Below, one piece after another: positions 1 through 6,324 of a stretch of 8,670 nucleotides of DNA. The first letter of the stretch is position 1. Each line of letters opens with the position of its first letter. A model generated the notes under the pieces. The model ran no database searches, was not told the origin of the DNA, and saw nothing but the letters and a program-made list of their open reading frames with translations. This DNA is from CAYMEV01 sp964431655 [NCBI: uncultured bacterium]. GTDB taxonomy: Bacteria; CAYMEV01. The position numbers and the translations under genes are program-made. The DNA lies in contig CAYSKJ010000136.1 in NCBI GenBank assembly GCA_964431655.1, positions 1 through 8,670 on the forward strand, written 5' to 3'.

Positions 1-210
1 CATACTGCAAAATCAATCCTGCCGGAAGCAAACCTGTATGAGCTAAACCACTACTACCATGACCCTCACACCCTGTGGTGCAAAAATACTCCCCGGTATG
101 CGGACAAATACCTTCATGTTGAAAGCGACCCATCCCTTCTTATACAATTTGATCTGAAAAAAAGGGAAGAATATATAAACAGGCTTCTGGATGATATAAA
201 ACAAATATAG
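1..210 (+). CDS. 3' end of an unrecognised protein-coding gene (partial)
   Basis: Frame 1 is open from the first base to a TAG stop at 208-210, giving 69 C-terminal residues; the start lies left of the window. The tail is hydrophilic and mixed, with an aromatic/histidine-rich patch (LNHYYHDPHTLWCKNTPRY, about residues 16-34 of the fragment) and a charged helix-like end (LKKREEYINRLLDDIKQI). It has no membrane segment and no motif I can assign to a family, so no function is proposed. Base and codon use (AGG, ATA) match the genes downstream, which supports real coding. The stop is only 10 nt before the HD-GYP start, so the two are probably co-transcribed. Confidence 0.7.
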   Translation, partial: HTAKSILPEANLYELNHYYHDPHTLWCKNTPRYADKYLHVESDPSLLIQFDLKKREEYINRLLDDIKQI

Positions 211-213
211 GAT
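209..213 (+). promoter_or_regulatory. Shine-Dalgarno site that decides the TTG start of the HD-GYP gene
   Basis: AGGAT overlaps the TAG stop of the preceding gene and ends 7 nt before the TTG at 221. The first in-frame ATG (233) would be 19 nt away, too far for this site. The arrangement suggests translational coupling to the upstream gene. Confidence 0.5.
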
Positions 214-220
214 CTGTTAA

Positions 221-1003
221 TTGGCTGAATCTATGAATAATGGTCTTGAAAGGCTTCTGGAAATACTGGCAAATATTTCCCGGGGTAAATACAGCGACGA
301 TATAATAGAACTGACTGATGATTCTTTTCCCGGGCATATTAGGGTAATCAGCGAGGCTGTCGGATTAATGATGGTAAAGATTGAAGCCAGGGAATACCAG
401 CTTTCCCTTATGGTTGAAGAGCTGAAGGAACTTAATCAGAAGCTTGAAAAGAATACCCTGGATACCCTTTCAACCATAGCTGCTATTCTTGCCGCCAGGG
501 ATGTATATACAGAAGGACATACCGAGAGGGTTGCTTTGCTGGCTGAAAGGATTGCAAGGCATATGCAGCTGGATGAAAATGAAACGGAGAAAATCAGGAT
601 TGGAGGTCTGCTCCATGATATTGGGAAAATAGGGTTTCCTGATATTCTTTTCCAGGAACACGAAGGCAAAAACCCGCCTCATCTTGTTAAAGAGATCATG
701 TCCCATCCTGAAAAGGGCTATATGATACTCAAAAACCTGAACTTTCTTGGAGATGCCCTGGAATACGTATACTGTCACCATGAAAGGATTGACGGCAAGG
801 GTTATCCGAGAGGTCTTAACGGGGATCAGATACCCCTGGGAGCAAAGATTATTGCTGTTTCCGACGCCTATGATGCCATGACCACTGCAAGACCCTATCA
901 GAAAGAAATGACAAGGGGTGAAGCGCTTAAAATACTGAATACTCTGTCAGGGAAGAAGTGGGATCCTTACTGCGTTTCAGCCCTGGTTGCAGTGACAGAA
1001 TAG
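221..1003 (+). CDS. HD-GYP domain protein, probable cyclic-di-GMP phosphodiesterase
   Basis: HD-GYP proteins hydrolyse the second messenger c-di-GMP in the cytoplasm. This one has 260 residues. Residues about 10-80 resemble a HAMP-like linker running into a coiled coil (LLEILANISRGKY, then ELKELNQKLEKNT), with no transmembrane segment and no receiver domain. Residues about 85-260 form the HD-GYP domain: EGHTERV (98-104, metal-type H100), LLHDIGKIG (130-138, the HD pair at 132-133), SHPEKG (161-166, H162), the diagnostic HHERIDGKGYP (186-196), and VSDAYDAMT (213-221, D215). All the usual metal and signature residues are present, so it should be active. I prefer the TTG at 221 because an AGGAT site sits 7 nt upstream; an ATG at 233 would lose four residues and no domain. 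It follows an unidentified gene after 10 nt and converges on nadE. The input signal is unknown. Not distinguishable by sight: c-di-GMP versus cGAMP-type substrate. Confidence 0.9.
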   Translation: MAESMNNGLERLLEILANISRGKYSDDIIELTDDSFPGHIRVISEAVGLMMVKIEAREYQLSLMVEELKELNQKLEKNTLDTLSTIAAILAARDVYTEGHTERVALLAERIARHMQLDENETEKIRIGGLLHDIGKIGFPDILFQEHEGKNPPHLVKEIMSHPEKGYMILKNLNFLGDALEYVYCHHERIDGKGYPRGLNGDQIPLGAKIIAVSDAYDAMTTARPYQKEMTRGEALKILNTLSGKKWDPYCVSALVAVTE

Positions 1004-1034
1004 CAGTTTATACAAGGTAATGCCAGGATTTATA

Positions 1035-2660
1035 TCAGAAGGTTTTCTTCATGGCAATTGGTATCCTCCTGCCGTAGCCGAAAGCGTTTGAAGATATCTT
1101 AAGTCCCAGGGGGGCCTGCTGTCTCTTGAATTCGGCCCTTTCAAAGAGCTGAAGGAATCTGTGAATGGCTTTTTCAGGTATTCCTGATTCAGATAAATCC
1201 TTTATTCCCTTACTCTTTTCTACTATCATTTCTATAAGGTAATCCAGCTGGCCATAGGGCGGAAGTTCGTCTGAATCCTTCTGTCCAGGCTTTAATTCGG
1301 CTGATGGAGGTTTTGTTATTATATTCTCCGGTATAATGATTTTATCCTTATTTATATATCCTGCTATGCTGTAGATATCTGTTTTTGTAACATCGCTTAA
1401 AACAGCAAGGCCTCCGGCCATGTCACCGTAAAGGGTGCTGTAGCCTGTGGAGAATTCGGATTTGTTTCCTGTGGTAAGGACAAGCATGCTGTTCCGGTTT
1501 GAGACTGCCATCAGAATATTCCCCCGGATGCGGGCCTGAATATTCTGATAGGTTATGTCCAGCTCATAGGGCAGATAATTTTCCAGAATTTCTTTATAGG
1601 AATGGTAAACCTTGCTTATTGGTATTATTTTGAATTCTATCCCGAGGTTTTCTGCAAGTTCTTCTGCATCATAAAGGCTTTCTCTGGAAGAGAAATCAGA
1701 AGGCATGGATATACCAAGCACATTTTCAGAGCCCACGGCTTTTGCTGCAATATAGGCCACCAGGGCTGAATCAATACCCCCGGAAAGGCCTAAAACTGAT
1801 TTCTTGAAACCTGTTTTGGCCATATAATCCTTTACGCCAAGGAATAAGGCCTGCAGAATTGATTCCTCCTGACCCAAATCAGTGCAGCAGACCTTTGATG
1901 TCAGATTCCGGATGTCTGTGTCATAATAGCCAAGATCTTCCCTGAATCCATCAAGCTGAAGAATTAAACCCTTTTCCGGGTGGTGGACCATGGAGAAACC
2001 GTCAAATATAAGGCTGTCATTGGCTCCTACAGTATTTACATAAAGGACGGGGGTTTTTTTATCCATGGATAGGTTTCTCAGCATATTCTTCCTTTTAGAG
2101 AGTTTTCCCTTTGTAAAGGGTGAAGCGGAGATGTTAACGAGAAGGTCTATCCCCTCTCGGCATAGTTCTTTTACGGGGTCATGGCTGTACCTTTGTGATA
2201 AATCATGGTCATAGGTCCATATATCTTCGCATATGGTTATTCCAAGTCTGATATTATCGAATATCACGGGTCTGTTGCCTGATGACGGCTCAAAATACCT
2301 TCTTTCATCAAAAACATCATATTCGGGCAGGAGGCTTTTATGCCTGACTGCTGATATATTCCGGTCATAAATCAGAAAGGCGGTATTATAAAGGTGGATA
2401 TCCCTGTGTATAGAACCTATAATAATGCCGATATCGCCCGGCGCTCGGGAAGTAAACTCATAAAATGCATCCAGGCATGAAGAGATGAAATCATTCCTTA
2501 AGAGCAGATCTCTGGGGGGATAGCCGCAGAAGCAAAGCTCAGGAAAGACAATCAGACGGGCTCCTGCTTCTTTTGCCTTGCAGATGCAGGACAGAATTTT
2601 CAAGGAATTTCCTTCAAAATCATTTATTACTGAATTTATTTGGGCCAAGGCTATTTTCAT
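1035..2660 (-). CDS. nadE: Glutamine-dependent NAD+ synthetase
   Basis: Catalyses the last step of NAD+ synthesis, amidating nicotinate adenine dinucleotide with ATP and using ammonia released from glutamine; cytoplasmic. The 541-residue protein has two domains. The N-terminal nitrilase-type glutaminase (about 1-250) shows the Glu-Lys-Cys triad: E41 in VFPELCF, K108 in RHKSLLPEYDVFDE, and C144 in TICEDIW. The C-terminal synthetase (about 265-541) shows the ATP pyrophosphatase loop GLSGGIDSAL (291-300), NIQARIRG (373-380), LTTGNKSE (395-402), KPPSAEL (450-456) and a GRRIPIA end (530-536). The length fits the shorter class of bacterial two-domain enzymes rather than the roughly 680-residue actinobacterial type. 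The ATG at 2660 has an AAGG 8 nt upstream (2669-2672 on the minus strand). It is divergent from uvrA and ends 31 nt from the convergent HD-GYP gene. No defects are visible. Confidence 0.96.
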   Translation of the reverse strand: MKIALAQINSVINDFEGNSLKILSCICKAKEAGARLIVFPELCFCGYPPRDLLLRNDFISSCLDAFYEFTSRAPGDIGIIIGSIHRDIHLYNTAFLIYDRNISAVRHKSLLPEYDVFDERRYFEPSSGNRPVIFDNIRLGITICEDIWTYDHDLSQRYSHDPVKELCREGIDLLVNISASPFTKGKLSKRKNMLRNLSMDKKTPVLYVNTVGANDSLIFDGFSMVHHPEKGLILQLDGFREDLGYYDTDIRNLTSKVCCTDLGQEESILQALFLGVKDYMAKTGFKKSVLGLSGGIDSALVAYIAAKAVGSENVLGISMPSDFSSRESLYDAEELAENLGIEFKIIPISKVYHSYKEILENYLPYELDITYQNIQARIRGNILMAVSNRNSMLVLTTGNKSEFSTGYSTLYGDMAGGLAVLSDVTKTDIYSIAGYINKDKIIIPENIITKPPSAELKPGQKDSDELPPYGQLDYLIEMIVEKSKGIKDLSESGIPEKAIHRFLQLFERAEFKRQQAPLGLKISSNAFGYGRRIPIAMKKTF

Positions 2661-2680
2661 TTTGCAAACCTTAATGATTT

Positions 2681-2686
2681 ATTATA
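2681..2686 (-). promoter_or_regulatory. Candidate -10 box for nadE
   Basis: The minus strand reads a perfect TATAAT here, 20 nt before the nadE ATG at 2660. The -35 position at 17-nt spacing (2704-2709, AATACA on the minus strand) matches the TTGACA consensus at only three of six bases. A short 5' leader would result. In DNA this A/T-rich such a hexamer may arise by chance, so confidence is moderate. Confidence 0.4.
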
Positions 2687-2708
2687 TCAATTTACATTAA
2701 TTATGTAT

Positions 2709-2714
2709 TATAAT
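2709..2714 (+). promoter_or_regulatory. Candidate -10 box for uvrA
   Basis: The plus strand reads a perfect TATAAT here, 67 nt before the uvrA ATG. No good -35 lies at 16-18 nt; a TTTACA at 2691-2696 is close to consensus but only 12 nt away. The box shares bases with a second TATAAT on the minus strand (2707-2712). I see no clear LexA-type SOS box in this spacer. Confidence 0.35.
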
Positions 2715-2781
2715 AAATCAAACATTTTTTCCTTTTATGATGTAGTTAAAAGATCATTAATCATAGAAGCAGGATTGTGAA

Positions 2782-5601
2782 ATGCTCGATAAAATAGTGA
2801 TAAAAGGTGCAAGAGAGCATAATTTAAAAAATTTTGACCTTGAGATACCAAAGAACAGGCTTATTGTAATAACCGGGCTCTCAGGATCCGGAAAAAGCAC
2901 CCTGGCTTTTGACACCCTTTATGCGGAAGGGCAGAGAAGGTATGTGGAGAGCTTGAGTGCATACGCAAGGCAGTTCCTGAATCAGATGGATAAACCTGAC
3001 ATTGACAGCATAGAAGGTCTCAGTCCAAGCATTGCAATTGAGCAGAAGACTGTTTCAAAAAATCCCAGGTCTACAGTGGGCACCATAACTGAAATCTACG
3101 ATTACCTAAGGCTCCTGTATTCAAAGGCCTCGGATGTTTTCTGCCCATCCTGCGGTAAAAGGATACAGGCACGAACAGTTCAGGATATATCATCGGAAAT
3201 ACTGAGCAGGTACAATTCCAGGAAAATTAAGATATATGCTCCTGTAATCCGGGGCAAAAAAGGAGAATTCAAAAATGAATTCATAAGGCTTCTTTCCGCA
3301 GGGTTTTCTCTGGTGAAGGTTGACCAGACAGAATACTACCTTGATGAGCAGATTGTGCTGGACAAAAACAAAAAGCACGATATTGACCTGCTGGTAGACA
3401 GGCTTGCTGTAAACCTGGAAAGAAAACAGAGGATAATTGAGGCATGCGAGCTGGCAGGCTCACTTGGGCACGGAATAATAAAAATCATCCATGAAGATAC
3501 AGAAGAGCTTTTTTCCCAGAGCTTTTCATGCATTGACTGCAATATAGGCATACCTGACCTGAACCCGAGGGTATTCTCCTTCAACAGCCCTTATGGAGCC
3601 TGTCCCGAATGTCACGGCCTGGGCTATACCGCATCTATTGACCCTGACCTTGTAATACCGGACCGGACACTAAGCCTTAAGGAGGGAGCAATTAAACCAT
3701 TCCGAAGGACCGAGGGTATATTCTATTCCAGTATCCTCAGGTCACTGTCAAAACATATTGGATTTTCACTTTCCGAGAGTTTTGACCGGCTGTCGGAATC
3801 ACAGCAGGAAACCATCCTCTATGGAACCGGTTCCCGTGATATTAATATCGAATACCAGGGAGCCAACTCAGTCTATATTACCAATAAACCCTTTGAGGGT
3901 ATTATAAACAATCTTCAAAGGCGCTACATGGAAACAGACTCGGATTATATAAAAAAAGAGATAGAGAATTATATGAAGAAAAGTCCCTGCAGAAATTGCG
4001 GAGGGCAGAGGCTCAAAAAGGAAGCTCTGTCCTGCAGAGTATTCGGTTTGAACATACACGAAATCTGCAGTCTGTCCATAGACAGCATCCATAAGATGTT
4101 CAGCGAAAATGAATTTGAGGGAGAAAAGCATTTAATAAGTGAAAAGATAGTCAAGGAGATAAAAAACAGGCTTGGATTTCTGAAGCAGGTCGGCCTTGAT
4201 TACCTGACCCTTAACCGGGAGGCTGCTACTCTTTCAGGGGGAGAGGGCCAGAGAATAAGGCTCGCTACCCAGATTGGCTCCGGGCTTACCGGGGTACTTT
4301 ATATTCTTGATGAGCCGAGCATAGGGCTTCACAAGAGGGATACAGAGAGACTCTTTGCTACCCTGAAGGAATTGAGAGATGTTGGCAATACAGTAGTAAT
4401 AGTTGAGCATGATGATCTGATAATAAAGGGCTCGGATCACGTGGTAGACCTTGGACCCAAGGCAGGCAAGGACGGAGGGCATATCATATATTCAGGAGAG
4501 CCTTCAGGGCTCTTAAAGGACCAGGGACTTACGGGCCAGTATATCAGCGGCAGGAAACAGATAGCCCTCCCCAGGAAATACCGCAGGCAGAAAAAGGGCT
4601 TGAATCTCACGGTTAACGGTGCCAGGCAGAACAATCTGAAAGATATAAGTGTCGATATACCCCTGGGTCTCCTGGTATGTATAACCGGTGTATCCGGTTC
4701 GGGTAAAAGCACTCTTCTGGAGGATATAATATACCGTTACCTTATGAAGAGCATTTACAATTCCAGGGAGAGCATAGGGAAATGTGACGGGATTAAGGGG
4801 GCTGAGAATATTGAAAGGGTTATCAACATTGACCAGAGTCCCATCGGCAGGACTCCCCGATCCAACCCTATTACTTATATAGAGGCATTTTCAGCGGTCA
4901 GACAGCTGTTTTCATCAGTTCCGGCATCCAGAGAAAGGGGTTACAGGCCAGGTCGGTTCTCCTTCAATGTGAAGGGCGGGCGATGTGAAAAATGCCAGGG
5001 TGCGGGCAGGGTAAAAATAGAAATGCATTTTTTGCCCGATGTCTTTATTACCTGCTCCCAGTGCAACGGCAGGCGCTATAATTCAGAGACGCTGGATATC
5101 CGGTACAAGGGCAAAAACATATCCGAGGTGCTGGATATGACAGTTGAAGAAGCCCTTACCTTTTTTGAGAATATCCCTCACCTTAAAAGGAAGCTTTCCC
5201 TCCTTAATAAAGTAGGGCTGGATTATATTACCCTGGGTCAGCCTGCCACCACTCTTTCAGGCGGAGAAGCCCAGAGGCTCAAATTGACCAAAGAGCTCTC
5301 CAAGACCCCGAAGGGGCATACCTTCTATATACTTGATGAACCTACCATAGGCCTTCACCCATACGATATAAACAAACTTCTTCTTGTCCTCCAGAAGCTG
5401 GTTGATAAGGGCAATACTGTGGTAATAATAGAGCATAACATGGATATCATCAAAAATGCTGATTATATAATTGACCTTGGCCCGGAAGGAGGAAACAGGG
5501 GAGGGCATCTCATTGCCAAGGGCACCCCTGCCGATGTTGCGAGGGAGGAAAAATCGTATACAGGGCGTTTTTTAAAAGAATTATTGAAAAAAGATAAATA
5601 A
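2782..5601 (+). CDS. uvrA: Excinuclease ABC subunit A (UvrA)
   Basis: DNA-damage sensor of nucleotide excision repair: a dimeric ABC ATPase that scans DNA and loads UvrB at lesions. The 939 residues match the family's usual size of about 940. First ATPase module: Walker A TGLSGSGKST (31-40), signature LSGGEGQR (484-491), Walker B ILDEPS (508-513). Second module: TGVSGSGKST (635-644), LSGGEAQR (825-832), ILDEPT (850-855). The first zinc site has C250/C253 and C274/C277. The second has C735/C738 and C758/C761, with the 19-residue spacing typical of UvrA's DNA-binding zinc finger. An additional CPSC pair (121-124) is common in the family. YMKKSPCRNCGGQRLKKEAL, encoded near 3970-4025, is the usual insert motif. 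The start at 2782 has AGGA at 2771-2774, 7 nt upstream. uvrB and uvrC are not in the window. The gene appears intact and active. Confidence 0.98.
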   Translation: MLDKIVIKGAREHNLKNFDLEIPKNRLIVITGLSGSGKSTLAFDTLYAEGQRRYVESLSAYARQFLNQMDKPDIDSIEGLSPSIAIEQKTVSKNPRSTVGTITEIYDYLRLLYSKASDVFCPSCGKRIQARTVQDISSEILSRYNSRKIKIYAPVIRGKKGEFKNEFIRLLSAGFSLVKVDQTEYYLDEQIVLDKNKKHDIDLLVDRLAVNLERKQRIIEACELAGSLGHGIIKIIHEDTEELFSQSFSCIDCNIGIPDLNPRVFSFNSPYGACPECHGLGYTASIDPDLVIPDRTLSLKEGAIKPFRRTEGIFYSSILRSLSKHIGFSLSESFDRLSESQQETILYGTGSRDINIEYQGANSVYITNKPFEGIINNLQRRYMETDSDYIKKEIENYMKKSPCRNCGGQRLKKEALSCRVFGLNIHEICSLSIDSIHKMFSENEFEGEKHLISEKIVKEIKNRLGFLKQVGLDYLTLNREAATLSGGEGQRIRLATQIGSGLTGVLYILDEPSIGLHKRDTERLFATLKELRDVGNTVVIVEHDDLIIKGSDHVVDLGPKAGKDGGHIIYSGEPSGLLKDQGLTGQYISGRKQIALPRKYRRQKKGLNLTVNGARQNNLKDISVDIPLGLLVCITGVSGSGKSTLLEDIIYRYLMKSIYNSRESIGKCDGIKGAENIERVINIDQSPIGRTPRSNPITYIEAFSAVRQLFSSVPASRERGYRPGRFSFNVKGGRCEKCQGAGRVKIEMHFLPDVFITCSQCNGRRYNSETLDIRYKGKNISEVLDMTVEEALTFFENIPHLKRKLSLLNKVGLDYITLGQPATTLSGGEAQRLKLTKELSKTPKGHTFYILDEPTIGLHPYDINKLLLVLQKLVDKGNTVVIIEHNMDIIKNADYIIDLGPEGGNRGGHLIAKGTPADVAREEKSYTGRFLKELLKKDK

Positions 5602-5606
5602 ATCTG

Positions 5607-5612
5607 TTGACA
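5607..5612 (+). promoter_or_regulatory. Candidate -35 element of the tetR operon promoter
   Basis: TTGACA is a perfect -35 consensus 5 nt after the uvrA stop. No good -10 lies at 16-18 nt; the best candidate is CATACT at 5634-5639, an unusually long 21-nt spacing. The promoter is therefore only tentative. If real, its spacer contains the 16-bp palindrome at 5613-5628. Confidence 0.35.
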
Positions 5613-5628
5613 AATACTAATTAGTATT
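5613..5628. promoter_or_regulatory. Perfect 16-bp palindrome, candidate operator
   Basis: AATACTAATTAGTATT equals its own reverse complement. It directly abuts the TTGACA at 5607-5612, so a bound protein would block or reshape the promoter. Its sequence differs from the TGAC-N2-GTCA elements just downstream, so it may serve a different regulator or none. Confidence 0.45.
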
Positions 5629-5638
5629 GTAAGCATAC

Positions 5639-5667
5639 TGACCAGTCAGGAAAATACTGACTGGTCA
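5639..5667. promoter_or_regulatory. Candidate TetR operator: two TGAC-N2-GTCA elements
   Basis: TGACCAGTCA (5639-5648) and TGACTGGTCA (5658-5667) are each short palindromes with 4-bp arms, set 19 bp apart centre to centre. They are also reverse complements of each other, so the whole is an 11-bp inverted repeat (5639-5649 with 5657-5667). Paired palindromes just before a tetR start codon are the classic arrangement for autorepression by this family. Binding itself is inferred. Confidence 0.55.
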
Positions 5668-5676
5668 TTTTAATTT
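5639..5676 (+). terminator. uvrA: Possible intrinsic terminator of uvrA (overlaps operator)
   Basis: The 11-bp perfect stem (TGACCAGTCAG / CTGACTGGTCA) with a 7-nt loop (5650-5656) is followed at once by TTTTAATTT (5668-5676). The stem has 6 G/C pairs and the T-tract is interrupted, so strength would be modest. It lies 37 nt after the uvrA stop. If tetR transcription starts upstream of it, the hairpin would also sit in the tetR leader, which argues for an operator role instead of, or in addition to, termination. Confidence 0.4.
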
Positions 5677-5691
5677 AAAAGGAGTCCCGTT

Positions 5692-6321
5692 ATGGAAAAA
5701 CCCAATAGAAGGGAGAGAGAAAAGATAGCCAGAAAGAACGATATAATGACAGCAGCCTGCCAGGTCTTTGCCCAGAAGGGCTATTACCGCGCTACCCTTG
5801 ATGAGATTGCTGAAAAGGCTGAATTCAGTAAGGCAACTATTTATGCCTATTTCAAGAACAAGGCTGATTTATTCTTCAGGCTTATAATTGACGGTTTAAG
5901 TGAGCTGACCCAGCTTGTTGAGAATACAATGAAAGATAAAACTGATTTTAAGACCCTGCTGAAGAATATAGTCCATGAAATATTTGATTATCTGGATAAA
6001 AATCGGGATTTTTTTACCCTGCTTTATGAGCAGAGAATTGAACTTCACCGTGAAATAAGCAGTATCGAAAATAACGGGAGTTATGAAGAGGAGTTTCAAA
6101 GTACTGCTCAAAAGCTGGATGATTCCTTTGAAAGGCTTTTCCAGAAAGCTGCTGAAAATAAGCAGATAGACGGGAATATACCTCCCCGGCTGCTTACATC
6201 CATAATGCTGGGTTCTATATTTGGGATTATACGGGTATGGCTGGAGCGTATGCCCCATGAGCCTTTGGCTGATAAAACAGATATAATTATTAAAGTATTC
6301 TGGGAAGGAGCTGGTGTTTAA
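5692..6321 (+). CDS. TetR/AcrR-family transcriptional repressor, likely of the efflux operon
   Basis: TetR-family proteins are dimeric repressors with an N-terminal helix-turn-helix and a C-terminal ligand pocket. This 209-residue protein has the standard TetR_N domain at about 15-63: IMTAACQVFAQKGYYRATLDEIAEKAEF, then the recognition helix FSKATIYAYFKNKADLF (45-61). The remainder (about 70-209) is the variable helical ligand and dimer domain; I cannot predict the inducer. The ATG at 5692 has AAGGAG 7 nt upstream (5679-5684). It is the first gene of a unit with the tolC-like gene (3-nt gap) and the adaptor. Together with the paired palindromes at 5639-5667, this points to autoregulation and control of the pump. 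Family call firm; target inferred. Confidence 0.93.
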   Translation: MEKPNRREREKIARKNDIMTAACQVFAQKGYYRATLDEIAEKAEFSKATIYAYFKNKADLFFRLIIDGLSELTQLVENTMKDKTDFKTLLKNIVHEIFDYLDKNRDFFTLLYEQRIELHREISSIENNGSYEEEFQSTAQKLDDSFERLFQKAAENKQIDGNIPPRLLTSIMLGSIFGIIRVWLERMPHEPLADKTDIIIKVFWEGAGV

Positions 6322-6324
6322 TAA

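Larger units (their letters stand above)
2675..2720. repeat. Perfect 12-bp inverted repeat in the nadE/uvrA divergent spacer
   Basis: TGATTTATTATA at 2675-2686 is the exact reverse complement of TATAATAAATCA at 2709-2720, with 22 nt between. Read outward from the centre, each arm starts with TATAAT, so the two genes have matching outward-facing candidate -10 boxes. The arms are all A/T except one G/C pair, so an RNA hairpin would be weak; a DNA-level role (paired promoters or an operator) is more likely. Confidence 0.6.

Noticed and set aside
181-261. Direct repeat AGGCTTCTGGA at 181-191 and 251-261
   Set aside because: Both copies lie in coding sequence in different genes and encode ordinary Arg-Leu-Leu stretches with the same codons. 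Eleven bases is within chance for this codon use.
2691-2719. TTTACA at 2691-2696 as the -35 of a uvrA promoter with a -10 at normal spacing
   Set aside because: At 15-17 nt the hexamers (for example TAAATC at 2714-2719) match the -10 consensus poorly, and the good TATAAT is only 12 nt away.
2661-2781. LexA/SOS box upstream of uvrA
   Set aside because: I found neither the CTG-N10-CAG type nor the GAAC-N4-GTTC type in the spacer. Lineage-specific LexA motifs cannot be excluded.
3190-3584. Minus-strand open frames inside uvrA
   Set aside because: They overlap a complete, strongly conserved uvrA frame and have no recognisable domains or ribosome binding sites; they are shadows.
5896-6258. Minus-strand open frame of 120 codons inside tetR
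   Set aside because: It is antisense to a complete TetR-family gene and shows no domain or start signal.
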